NCBI GenBank assembly: GCA_023433445.1
Contig: JAEZCS010000249.1
Span: 1 to 5,908, forward strand
Direction: 5' to 3'
Source of the DNA: Pseudomonadota bacterium
GTDB taxonomy: Bacteria; Pseudomonadota; Alphaproteobacteria; Sphingomonadales; Sphingomonadaceae
DNA length: 5,908 nt
Part shown: piece after piece, positions 1 to 5,357 of the stretch
Numbering within the stretch: position 1 is the first letter of the stretch
Layout of the letters: the number at the start of each line of letters is the position of its first letter
The notes under the pieces: model-generated
The model's database searches: none
Seen by the model: the letters and a program-made list of their open reading frames with translations, nothing else
Told to the model about the DNA's origin: nothing
Translations under genes and position numbers: made by a program

Positions 1-108
1 GGGCACATGCCTCGCGCGCCCTTTTCATGTCGGGCATATCGATCGTAGGCCGACCGCATCCCAGCATCACGCTTGCCCCCGCTGCGTCGCACCGCTAAGC
101 GCGCGCCC

Positions 109-804
109 ATGACCGCGCACAAATCCGGCGACCCCACCACGCTCAACCGCCTCTATGGCCGCCAGTCGGGACACAAGCTCCGCGCTGGTCAGCAGCAGCT
201 GGTCGACACCCTGCTTCCCGCCCTCTCCGTGCCCGAAGAAGGCGAAGTCACCGCCGCCAACCTCTTTGGATATGACCGCCCGCTCCATTTCGAGATCGGC
301 TTTGGCGGCGGCGAACATCTCGCTTACCGCGCCGACTTGCTGCCCGATCATGGCTTCATCGGCTGCGAACCGTTCCTGAACGGCGTCGTCACCGCCCTCG
401 GCCACATTCGGGAGCAGGGCCTGGGCAACATCCGCGTCCATATGGGCGACGCGCTTCAGGTCCTCGCGCGCATCCCCGATGGAGCGCTCAGCTTCGTCTA
501 CCTGCTCCATCCCGATCCCTGGCCAAAGGCGCGCCACGCCAAGCGCCGCATGATGAACCCCGGCCCGGTCGAAATGATCGCCAGGAAACTCAAGCCCGGC
601 GGCGAATTCCGCTTCGGCACCGACCATCCCGTCTACCTGCGCTGGGCCATGATGGTGATGAACGGCCACCCCGATTTCGACTGGCTGGCCAGCGAGCCCA
701 AGGACTTCCTCACCCGCCCCGGCGGCTGGCCCGAGACCCGCTACGAAGCCAAGGCCCGCCGCCTCGGGCACGAAGTCTGGTACTTCCGCTACCGTCGCAA
801 GTAA
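109..804 (+). CDS. trmB: tRNA (guanine-N7-)-methyltransferase TrmB
   Basis: This cytosolic enzyme uses S-adenosylmethionine to make 7-methylguanosine in tRNA, normally at position 46 of the variable loop. Counting from the ATG at 109 the protein has 231 residues, the usual size for the family. The glycine-rich SAM-binding motif FEIGFGGGEHLA is at about 61-72, and CEPFLNGV at 86-93 follows the second strand of the Rossmann-like fold. The family signature HPDPWPKARHAKRR is at 134-147, GTDHPVY at 170-176, and the C-terminal tRNA-binding segment ETRYEAKARRLGH at 209-221. The frame is also open from a TTG at 73, which would add 12 Arg/Pro-rich residues. I prefer ATG 109 because MTAHKSGDPTTLNRLYGR resembles the N terminus I recall for sphingomonad TrmB. 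Neither start has a clear Shine-Dalgarno sequence. The assignment is firm; the exact start is less so. Confidence 0.95.
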   Translation: MTAHKSGDPTTLNRLYGRQSGHKLRAGQQQLVDTLLPALSVPEEGEVTAANLFGYDRPLHFEIGFGGGEHLAYRADLLPDHGFIGCEPFLNGVVTALGHIREQGLGNIRVHMGDALQVLARIPDGALSFVYLLHPDPWPKARHAKRRMMNPGPVEMIARKLKPGGEFRFGTDHPVYLRWAMMVMNGHPDFDWLASEPKDFLTRPGGWPETRYEAKARRLGHEVWYFRYRRK

Positions 805-870
805 TCCGCGCCTGGCGTTTCCGTTATCCTCGGATGCGACAGGGGGCGATGATCAAACTGGAGTTGTTCC

Positions 871-1128
871 ATGACCGACCACCCCACATCCGCCATCCCA
901 TGGGATCAGCCCGCCACCTTGATCGACCTTGAAGGACGTGCGCCGCTCATCGGCACGGTCCGCGACTGCGCCCAGCACTTCGCGATGTTCAAACCGCATG
1001 CGCGCGAACAGGCGCGTGTCCTTTTGACTCAGCCGATCCATCGCCTCGGCCGCAAGACGCGCACCTGGGTCCTCGAACCATTTGAGATCGAGCAGTTGGC
1101 TGACCGGTTACGCACCGAAACGCACTGA
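871..1128 (+). CDS. Small hypothetical protein, 85 residues
   Basis: I do not recognise this protein. It has 85 residues, no signal peptide, no membrane segment and no cysteine pair; its only cysteine is in RDCAQHF near residue 33. It begins with a short polar segment containing IPWDQPATLIDLEG, which looks like a beta-rich start. A mixed Arg-rich middle follows, then a predicted helix (EPFEIEQLADRLRTE) at the end. The W..PV/A.. opening followed by a central helix is loosely like small DUF982 proteins of alphaproteobacteria, but the usual WP motif is missing and I would not assign it. The start is supported by GGAG at 860-863, seven bases before the ATG. It lies 66 bp after trmB on the same strand with no clear terminator between, so co-transcription is possible. 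Codon usage matches its neighbours. Confidence 0.7.
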   Translation: MTDHPTSAIPWDQPATLIDLEGRAPLIGTVRDCAQHFAMFKPHAREQARVLLTQPIHRLGRKTRTWVLEPFEIEQLADRLRTETH

Positions 1129-1140
1129 CCGATGTTCCCG

Positions 1141-1160
1141 GCGACAGGCTCGCCTGTTGC
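1141..1160. terminator. Hairpin between convergent genes, possible bidirectional terminator
   Basis: The sequence GCGACAGG-CTCG-CCTGTTGC forms an 8-bp stem, with one G-T pair, closed by a four-base loop. It fills most of the 34-bp gap between the stop of the 85-residue gene (1126-1128) and the stop of the permease gene on the other strand (1163-1165). Neither strand has a T tract after the stem, so it is not a classic intrinsic terminator. Its position suggests it helps end or protect both transcripts; that role is inferred. Confidence 0.45.
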
Positions 1161-1162
1161 GG

Positions 1163-2473
1163 TCAGAACGGGAAAAACACGCTGATCCCGGCAACCCCGG
1201 CCACGCAGGTGACGATGTTGAGCGGCAGGCCCATCCGCACGAAATCCATATAGCGATACCCGCCCATCTGATAGACGATGACGTTGGTCTGATAGCCAAA
1301 GGGCGTGGCAAAGGCCGCGCTTGCCGACATCATCACCGCGACCAGGAAAGGCCGGGGGCTGACCGCCAGGCTGTCGGCCAACGCCACCGCCACTGGCGTT
1401 ACCAGCACCGCCACAGTGGCATTCGACAGCAATTCCGTCAGCACCATCGTCGCGACATATAGCACGATCAGCGCGATCAGCGGGCTCAACCCATGGACGC
1501 CGTTGATCAGCATGCGCGAAGCATCCGCCGCCAGCCCGCTCTGTTCCATCGCGATGCCGATGACCACCATGCCCGCGATCAGGATCAAGACCTGCGGCCG
1601 CAGCCCGCTATAGGCCTCATCCGCGCTGATCACCCGCAGCAGGATCAGCGCCACCGCCCCTGCAAAGGCGCTCGCCGCGATCGGCGCGACATTGAGCGCC
1701 GCCAGCGCGACGGCCGCTACGAACACGCCCAATGCGATCGCCGCCTTCGCCGGATTCAGCGGCCGGGGCTCGGCGAACACAGCCGGGTCGCCAACCTGCG
1801 CGCTATAAACATGGAGCGCGTCGATCGGCTGGACCTCCCCTTCCCGTTCGTCCGCCTCATGCCGCCCGCCCAGCAGCTTCTTGCTGAACAGGAACAGGTA
1901 CAGCCCGCCCGCCAGCGCCATCGGCACGCCCACCGGCGTAATCTCGAAAATGCCGAAGCGCGGCTGCCCGGCCACGCTGGCCATATCATCGACCAGCAGG
2001 TTGGTGGACGTCCCGATCAGGGTGCAGCATCCGGTCAATATGGTGATGTAGGACAGCGGCATCAGGAACCGCTTGGGCGACAAGCGCAGCGCATTGGCGA
2101 CGTCGCGCACCACCGGCGCGCCCAGCACGACGATCGGCGTCGAATTGAGGAAGCAGGACACCGCGCCGATCATCGACAGCAGCAGCCACATGCCGGTCGC
2201 GCCCAACCGCTTGCACATCGACACCGCCATGGCAATCGCCCGGTCGAGCAGGCCCGACAGCTCCAGCGCATAGGCAATGACAAACAGCGACGCGAGCGCG
2301 ATGATCGCCGGGCTCGCGAAAGCGCCCTGCACATCGACGGGCCGCACGACGCCGGTCATCAACAGCACCGCCGCACCGGACAGGGCGACCACATCGGCGC
2401 GCACCTTGTCCCATATCAATGCGGCGACGACGGCGGCCAGCACCAGCAGCGTGAGAACTTGGTCAATCGTCAT
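1163..2473 (-). CDS. SLC13/DASS-family anion permease (sodium-coupled type)
   Basis: This is a polytopic inner-membrane transporter of the SLC13 (divalent anion/sodium symporter) superfamily. Known members import sulfate, phosphate or di- and tricarboxylates with sodium; the substrate here cannot be read from sequence. It has 436-438 residues and about ten or eleven hydrophobic segments in two repeated halves. Counting from the GTG, the first half carries FLNSTPIVVLGAPVV (110-124) and LIGTSTNLLVDD (154-165). The second carries ELLSNATVAVLVTPVA (349-364) and ATPFGYQTNVIVYQMGG (391-407). These paired SNT-like motifs and G-T/Q-TN loops form the ion and substrate sites in this fold. A charged linker at about 201-243 separates the halves; longer relatives of about 590 residues carry TrkA-C regulatory domains there, absent here. 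Start: GTG at 2479 or ATG at 2473; GAGG (minus strand, 2487-2484) is 4 bases from the GTG and 10 from the ATG, so I chose the ATG. Confidence 0.88.
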   Translation of the reverse strand: MTIDQVLTLLVLAAVVAALIWDKVRADVVALSGAAVLLMTGVVRPVDVQGAFASPAIIALASLFVIAYALELSGLLDRAIAMAVSMCKRLGATGMWLLLSMIGAVSCFLNSTPIVVLGAPVVRDVANALRLSPKRFLMPLSYITILTGCCTLIGTSTNLLVDDMASVAGQPRFGIFEITPVGVPMALAGGLYLFLFSKKLLGGRHEADEREGEVQPIDALHVYSAQVGDPAVFAEPRPLNPAKAAIALGVFVAAVALAALNVAPIAASAFAGAVALILLRVISADEAYSGLRPQVLILIAGMVVIGIAMEQSGLAADASRMLINGVHGLSPLIALIVLYVATMVLTELLSNATVAVLVTPVAVALADSLAVSPRPFLVAVMMSASAAFATPFGYQTNVIVYQMGGYRYMDFVRMGLPLNIVTCVAGVAGISVFFPF

Positions 2474-2483
2474 GCGCACCCTG

Positions 2484-2487
2484 CCTC
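2484..2487 (-). promoter_or_regulatory. Ribosome binding site of the SLC13 permease
   Basis: On the minus strand this reads GAGG. It lies 10 bases before ATG 2473 but only 4 before GTG 2479, which mildly favours the ATG as the true start. The difference is two residues. Confidence 0.45.
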
Positions 2488-2575
2488 GTGCCTGCTGCCG
2501 CCGCTGTCAACGCAGCAAGTCGGAAAAAGGCGATTATCCTCTGGAGAGAGAGGACTTTTTTGCTATCAATGACAT

Positions 2576-3460
2576 ATGCGTGAACCCAGTGCCCGGACCA
2601 GCCGGCTCGCCATAGCCGCGGGGTTAGCCGCTTTCATCGCCATCGGCGCGGGCGGCTTCCTGCTCGGCCGTGCCACCGCGCCAAAGGCTCCGCCGCCCGC
2701 ACCCGCAGCCGCGCCCGTAAAGGTGATCGCGCCGCCGATCCCGGTCCTGCCGCAATCTCCCCGCCTCTGGGGTCGCGCGGAGATAACGGACCTCGCCCGC
2801 CGCGCCGCTGATGCATTTTCCTCGGGCAAGCCGCTGCCCGATGACATAGCCGGTGCCACGGGCCAACGGTTCGAGCTTTCCCTGCCTTTCGGCTGTTCGG
2901 GGGAGGCGGACAAGGACAGCACCGACCCGATGCGCTGGCGCTATGATGAGGCGGCAGGCGTGTTGCGCGTCCATGCCATGCCGACCGCGTGGAAGGCCGC
3001 CGACTTCGCCCTCCCCGCGGGCGGAGAGGGCCATGGTGCCGAAGGGTTCTGGATGCAGCGTCCCTGGTCAACCAGCGACGAATGCCCTGCCGCACCCAAT
3101 GCAGCCGATCCCGATAGACCCGTCACTTCGCCTGCGCCCGACCAAAGCCTCGCCCTTGCCCAGTTCGGCCGGAATGACGGCAAAGATCTGTGGCGGCATG
3201 GCCGGCCGTTCGAAAAGGTGCTGCGCATCGCCCCGGAAGCGTTCGACCCCTCGCGTGGCCTGAGGCTCCGCCTCATCGGCCGGATCGAGCAGGTGCCCGG
3301 CAACGGCCCCATCCACTGCACCCAGCTGCGCGGGGTCGAACAACGGCCAGTCTGCGTCGTCGCCATATCCTTGCGGGAAGTGCGCATGGAAAAGCCGGGC
3401 ACCGATGCCCCGATCGCCATCTGGGAAAATCGCAGCGCCCCCGGCTCGGCCGGGCACTGA
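2576..3460 (+). CDS. Hypothetical membrane-anchored protein with four cysteines
   Basis: I do not recognise a family for this 294-residue protein. It starts with a positively charged N terminus (MREPSARTSR) and one hydrophobic segment at about 11-33 (LAIAAGLAAFIAIGAGGFLLG). A Pro/Ala-rich linker follows (about 35-60), then a soluble domain to the end. With no typical signal-peptidase site and Arg residues before the helix, it is most simply an inner-membrane anchor with the domain in the periplasm. The domain holds four cysteines (107, 170, 248, 260), enough for two disulfides, which fits a periplasmic location. The part from about 213 (FEKVLRIAPEAFDPSRGLRLRLIGRIEQV) looks beta-rich. The frame has a stop (TGA 2570-2572) just before the ATG, so no earlier start is possible. 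The nearest purine-rich stretch, at about 2545-2554, lies an unusual 21 bases upstream. Coding status is supported by length and third-position GC bias; function is unknown. Confidence 0.75.
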   Translation: MREPSARTSRLAIAAGLAAFIAIGAGGFLLGRATAPKAPPPAPAAAPVKVIAPPIPVLPQSPRLWGRAEITDLARRAADAFSSGKPLPDDIAGATGQRFELSLPFGCSGEADKDSTDPMRWRYDEAAGVLRVHAMPTAWKAADFALPAGGEGHGAEGFWMQRPWSTSDECPAAPNAADPDRPVTSPAPDQSLALAQFGRNDGKDLWRHGRPFEKVLRIAPEAFDPSRGLRLRLIGRIEQVPGNGPIHCTQLRGVEQRPVCVVAISLREVRMEKPGTDAPIAIWENRSAPGSAGH

Positions 3461-3504
3461 AAGCCACCCGTTCACCCCATCTCGTGCTTCGGCTCGCAAA
3501 GCCA

Positions 3505-3530
3505 TGAACCATCTCCCCTGCCCATGTGTT
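3505..3530 (+). promoter_or_regulatory. Possible EcfG-type general stress promoter
   Basis: TGAAC at 3505-3509 and TGTT at 3527-3530 are separated by 17 bases. Alphaproteobacterial EcfG sigma factors recognise GGAAC-N16/17-CGTT, so each box differs by one base. Transcription would begin about 6-8 bases after the second box, giving a short leader that holds the AGGAG site of the downstream dehydrogenase. Dehydrogenases of this YghA-like type are often in general-stress regulons. This is a pattern match by eye with two mismatches. Confidence 0.35.
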
Positions 3531-3540
3531 GGCGGGGAAA

Positions 3541-3545
3541 AGGAG
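3541..3545 (+). promoter_or_regulatory. Ribosome binding site that fixes the dehydrogenase start
   Basis: AGGAG lies seven bases before ATG 3553. The frame is open from an upstream ATG at 3526, but that start would place this site inside the coding sequence and has no comparable site of its own. ATG 3553 is therefore the likely start. Confidence 0.75.
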
Positions 3546-3552
3546 ATGCGCC

Positions 3553-4287
3553 ATGCCCGACACCCAATCCGACAATCATGAAGACATGATCCACGAAGAC
3601 GGCTTGCCCGGTCACGAAAGCAAGCTGGAGCCAAAGCCCGAATGGGAACCCCGCTATCCCGGCTCCGGCCGCCTCGCAGGAAAGGTCGCCCTGATCACGG
3701 GCGCCGACAGCGGCATCGGCCGCGCGGTCGCCGCACTCTACGCCCGCGAAGGCGCCGCCGTCGCCATCCTCTACCTCTGCGAACATGACGACGCGAAGAA
3801 AACCGCCCAGATCGTCGAAGGCGAAGGACAACAGGCCCTCACCATCGCCGGAGACATTGGCGAAAAATCCTTCTGCGACGATGCCGTGAAACAAATCATC
3901 GACCGCTTCGGCCGCCTCGACATCCTCGTCAACAACGCCGGTGAACAACATCCCGATCAGGACATCACCGACATCACCGAGGAACAGCTGCGCCGCACTT
4001 TCCAGACCAACATCTTCGGCATGTTCTTCCTGACCCAGGCCGCCCGCCCGCACCTGAAAAAAGGCGCGGCGATCGTCAACTGCACCAGCGTCACCATGTA
4101 TCAGGGCTCATCGGAGCTGCTGGACTATTCGAGCACAAAGGGCGCAATCACCGCCTTCACCCGCAGCCTGTCGGAAAATCTCGTGGAGGACGGCATCCGC
4201 GTCAACGCCGTCGCCCCCGGCCCGATCTGGACGCCGCTCAACCCCTCGGGTGGTGCCAGCCCGGTGAAGCTCGAACATTTCGGCTAA
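3553..4287 (+). CDS. SDR-family oxidoreductase (YghA-like), cut short by an in-frame stop
   Basis: This is a classical short-chain dehydrogenase/reductase: a cytosolic NAD(P)-dependent enzyme reducing carbonyls or oxidising alcohols, substrate unknown. As read it has 244 residues. An acidic, hydrophilic N-terminal extension (about 1-38), typical of the YghA-like group, precedes the Rossmann domain. Visible motifs are the cofactor loop TGADSGIGRAV (about 48-58), LVNNAGEQHP (125-134), the catalytic Ser in NCTSVTMYQG and the catalytic Tyr and Lys in YSSTKGA, then GIRVNAVAPGPIWTPL (214-229). All four elements of the active site are therefore present. The frame ends after KLEHFG at a TAA (4285-4287), where relatives continue FGS.TPMGRPGQP. 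The same frame then encodes exactly that tail up to 4419, so about 44 residues are lost. The missing part normally completes the fold and the tetramer interface, so the product is probably inactive unless the stop is a sequencing error or is read through. Confidence 0.88.
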   Translation: MPDTQSDNHEDMIHEDGLPGHESKLEPKPEWEPRYPGSGRLAGKVALITGADSGIGRAVAALYAREGAAVAILYLCEHDDAKKTAQIVEGEGQQALTIAGDIGEKSFCDDAVKQIIDRFGRLDILVNNAGEQHPDQDITDITEEQLRRTFQTNIFGMFFLTQAARPHLKKGAAIVNCTSVTMYQGSSELLDYSSTKGAITAFTRSLSENLVEDGIRVNAVAPGPIWTPLNPSGGASPVKLEHFG

Positions 4288-4419
4288 TCCACCCCCATGG
4301 GCCGCCCCGGCCAACCCAACGAAGTCGCCCCCGCCTTCCTTTTCCTCGCCTGCGACGATGCAAGCTACAAGTCGGGCCAAGTCCTCCACCCGAACGGCGG
4401 CATGATCGTGAATGGGTAA
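4288..4419 (+). pseudogene. Detached C-terminal tail of the SDR gene
   Basis: Directly after the TAA, in the same frame, the sequence encodes STPMGRPGQPNEVAPAFLFL and then ACDDASYKSGQVLHPNGGMI before VNG and a TAA at 4417-4419. This is the standard C-terminal part of YghA-like dehydrogenases, so 3553-4419 was one gene of about 288 residues with codon 245 changed to a stop. TCA to TAA, a single C-to-A change, would explain it because Ser is usual at this place. An ATG at 4297 could start a 40-residue fragment, but it has no ribosome binding site and such a fragment would not fold alone. From memory, SYMSG and GGTIVNG are usual where this tail has SYKSG and GGMIVNG, which may hint at relaxed selection. 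Confidence 0.8.
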
Positions 4420-4434
4420 ATAAAACAAACTATT

Positions 4435-4456
4435 CCCCTCCCGCAGGCGGGAGGGG
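4435..4456. repeat. GC-rich 10-bp-stem hairpin, probable dispersed intergenic repeat and terminator
   Basis: CCCCTCCCGC at 4435-4444 and GCGGGAGGGG at 4447-4456 are perfect complements around a two-base centre. The following GGGGTGGGCG stretch belongs to the same kind of repeat, which I recall as frequent between genes in sphingomonads. It starts 15 bases after the end of the dehydrogenase frame. Read on the minus strand, the stem is followed by a T-rich stretch (AATAGTTTGTTTTATTTA, 4434 down to 4417), so it could act as an intrinsic terminator for leftward transcription from the gene ending at 4603. Confidence 0.6.
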
Positions 4457-4475
4457 CTAGGGGTGGGCGCAGCGA

Positions 4476-4505
4476 AGGCGGGAGAGGGCCCCATAAAGCC
4501 CGCCT
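4476..4505. repeat. Short inverted repeat AGGCGGG / CCCGCCT
   Basis: AGGCGGG at 4476-4482 and CCCGCCT at 4499-4505 are perfect seven-base inverted arms with a 16-base loop that contains GGGCCCC. It sits between the two larger hairpin elements. It may be part of the same repeat family, or chance in GC-rich DNA. Confidence 0.35.
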
Positions 4506-4507
4506 AA

Positions 4508-4590
4508 GCCGTCATCCCAGCGAAAGCTGGGATCTCAGCAGATGAAGCGCAACATGGCCCGAGCCCCCAGCCTTCGCCTGGGGTGACGGC
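4508..4590. repeat. 83-bp composite palindromic element (REP/BIME-like)
   Basis: The left arm (4508-4536) starts GCCGTCATCCCAGCGAAAGC. The right arm (4561-4590), read on the other strand, starts GCCGTCACCCCAGGCGAAGG. They match along about 29-30 bases with a few substitutions and one extra base. Each arm is also a small hairpin by itself: CCCAGC-GAAA-GCTGGG in the left, and CCCCAG-CCTTCG-CTGGGG in the right, the latter with its own short loop. The centre (4537-4560) shows no further symmetry. This matches the GTCATCCCAGCGAAAGCTGGG type of repeat I recall as widespread in sphingomonad genomes. It lies 12 bases past the stop of the gene ending at 4603 and may protect or end that mRNA. Confidence 0.6.
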
Positions 4591-4602
4591 ATGAAGAACC
4601 CA

Positions 4603-5151
4603 TCAATTCGCCTTGCTGAGATCCACCTTCTCCACCCACTCCGGGTAAAAGGTCGGCTCCCGGTTCGACCAGCCCACGGCCGTCGCCGCGGCCTCGCTGA
4701 TCGACTGGAGCAACGCGCGGCGCTTCTCGGGATGCAGGTGCGGCAGGCTCGCCGCTGCACAGAACGCCCCTGGCAACCATGGCCGAGCCCCCGCCCCCAA
4801 CAGCCGCTCATACAGGAAACGATAGGCCGAAAAGCTGCTCAGCCGGTCCTGCCCCAGGTCGAATGCGGAAATCGTCACCAGCGGCGCCATGAACGGCTCC
4901 ATCTGGTCCAGACCGCTATCATCGGGCACGCGCGCCTTGATCTCGTCCAGCCGCCCGTAAATGCGGGCCTGCGCGCGGATGCTCGCTTCCTCCACCATGT
5001 CGCGCGACCACAGCTTCATGGCGTCGCGGCGGTGGAGGCCGATATCCAGCGATCTTCGAATATAGCGCTGCGTGGCAGACGGGAAACTGGCGAATTCGCG
5101 CAATTCAGCCAGGGTGATGGCCCCGTCAGCCGGTCTTGCATTTGTGCCCAT
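4603..5151 (-). CDS. Hypothetical protein, 182 residues, mostly helical
   Basis: I do not recognise this protein. From ATG 5151 it has 182 residues, one cysteine, no signal peptide and no clear membrane segment. The first part (ITLAELREFASFPSATQRYI and RRSLDIGLHRRDAMKLWSRD) looks like a run of amphipathic helices, followed by EEASIRAQARIYGRLDEIKA. A less charged middle holds MEPFMAPLVTISAFDLGQD and SAYRFLYERLLGAGARPWLP, and the end carries GWSNREPTFYPEWVEKVD. The frame is open back to a TTG at 5172, but GGAGGG (minus strand, 5164-5159) lies 7 bases before ATG 5151 and fixes that start. It is the downstream neighbour of the ModE-like gene on the same strand, yet a 206-bp AT-richer gap suggests its own promoter. 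It ends just before a palindromic repeat. Codon usage is ordinary, so I take it as a real lineage-restricted gene. Confidence 0.72.
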   Translation of the reverse strand: MGTNARPADGAITLAELREFASFPSATQRYIRRSLDIGLHRRDAMKLWSRDMVEEASIRAQARIYGRLDEIKARVPDDSGLDQMEPFMAPLVTISAFDLGQDRLSSFSAYRFLYERLLGAGARPWLPGAFCAAASLPHLHPEKRRALLQSISEAAATAVGWSNREPTFYPEWVEKVDLSKAN

Positions 5152-5158
5152 GCTCTTG

Positions 5159-5164
5159 CCCTCC
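5159..5164 (-). promoter_or_regulatory. Ribosome binding site that fixes the start of the 182-residue protein
   Basis: On the minus strand this reads GGAGGG, seven bases before ATG 5151. The longer frame from TTG 5172 would place this site within the coding region, so the shorter start is preferred. Confidence 0.7.
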
Positions 5165-5175
5165 GACTTCAAGTC

Positions 5176-5187
5176 GATCGGCCGATC
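5176..5187. promoter_or_regulatory. 12-bp perfect palindrome upstream of the 182-residue gene
   Basis: GATCGGCCGATC is a perfect palindrome with its centre about 30 bases before ATG 5151 and just upstream of the ribosome binding site. The position suits an operator or a leader hairpin for the leftward gene. No regulator can be named, and a palindrome of this length can occur by chance in GC-rich DNA. Confidence 0.3.
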
Positions 5188-5320
5188 ATGCGCCTTTCAT
5201 GGTTACTGAAAGCTTAAGCGCCGGGTCTGCCGACAACCCTAAGGAATCATGTTTCTTTGTGCGCCGCAACATGTAATTTTTGTGAATGCGCTAAATAGAA
5301 ACGCTTGGGCCTCCTCTCCG
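5188..5320. other. AT-richer intergenic stretch, likely holds the promoter of the leftward 182-residue gene
   Basis: This part of the 206-bp gap between two minus-strand genes is clearly less GC-rich than its surroundings, for example around 5270-5300 (TGTAATTTTTGTGAATGCGC, then CTAAATAGAAACG). I saw no open frame with a start and ribosome site, and no tRNA. A promoter for the gene starting at 5151 is expected here, but no pair of -35 and -10 boxes with good spacing stood out on the minus strand. Confidence 0.35.
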
Positions 5321-5338
5321 TTCATCGAAATCGATGAA
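5321..5338. repeat. 18-bp dyad after the ModE-like gene
   Basis: TTCATCGA-AA-TCGATGAA has perfect eight-base arms around two bases. It lies 19 bases downstream of the ModE-like stop (5358-5360 on the minus strand). No T tract follows on either strand, so as a terminator it would be atypical. It could also be a protein-binding dyad. Confidence 0.4.
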
Positions 5339-5357
5339 AACAGGGCGCGAACCGCCA

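Noticed and set aside
1..67. Possible start of a minus-strand gene (ATG at 67-65, open to the left edge)
   Set aside because: Only about 22 codons are visible, with no ribosome site and no recognisable motif. The 5' 72 bases also give no recognisable plus-strand gene end.
67..771. Minus-strand open frame of 234 codons opposite trmB
   Set aside because: Gly/Ala/Glu-rich shadow of a GC-biased gene; TrmB motifs on the plus strand account for the region.
2505..2510. TTGACA on the minus strand upstream of the permease, as a -35 box
   Set aside because: At 17-base spacing the expected -10 position reads GC-rich sequence and would overlap the ribosome site region of the permease.
1493..2572. Long plus-strand open frame (359 codons) opposite the permease gene
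   Set aside because: Its product is rich in His, Arg, Gln and Asp with no fold-like pattern, as expected from the antisense of a GC-rich membrane protein gene; the minus-strand frame has unmistakable SLC13 motifs.
2566..3634. Several overlapping frames on both strands across the 294-residue gene
   Set aside because: Arg/Pro-rich or Ser-rich products typical of shadow frames. The 2576 frame alone has an orderly anchor-linker-domain layout.
3472..4053. Minus-strand open frame of 193 codons opposite the dehydrogenase
   Set aside because: Low-complexity antisense product; the plus strand carries the full SDR motif set.
4591..5217. Plus-strand open frame of 208 codons opposite the 182-residue gene
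   Set aside because: His/Arg/Gln-rich antisense product; the minus-strand frame has a strong ribosome site and balanced composition.
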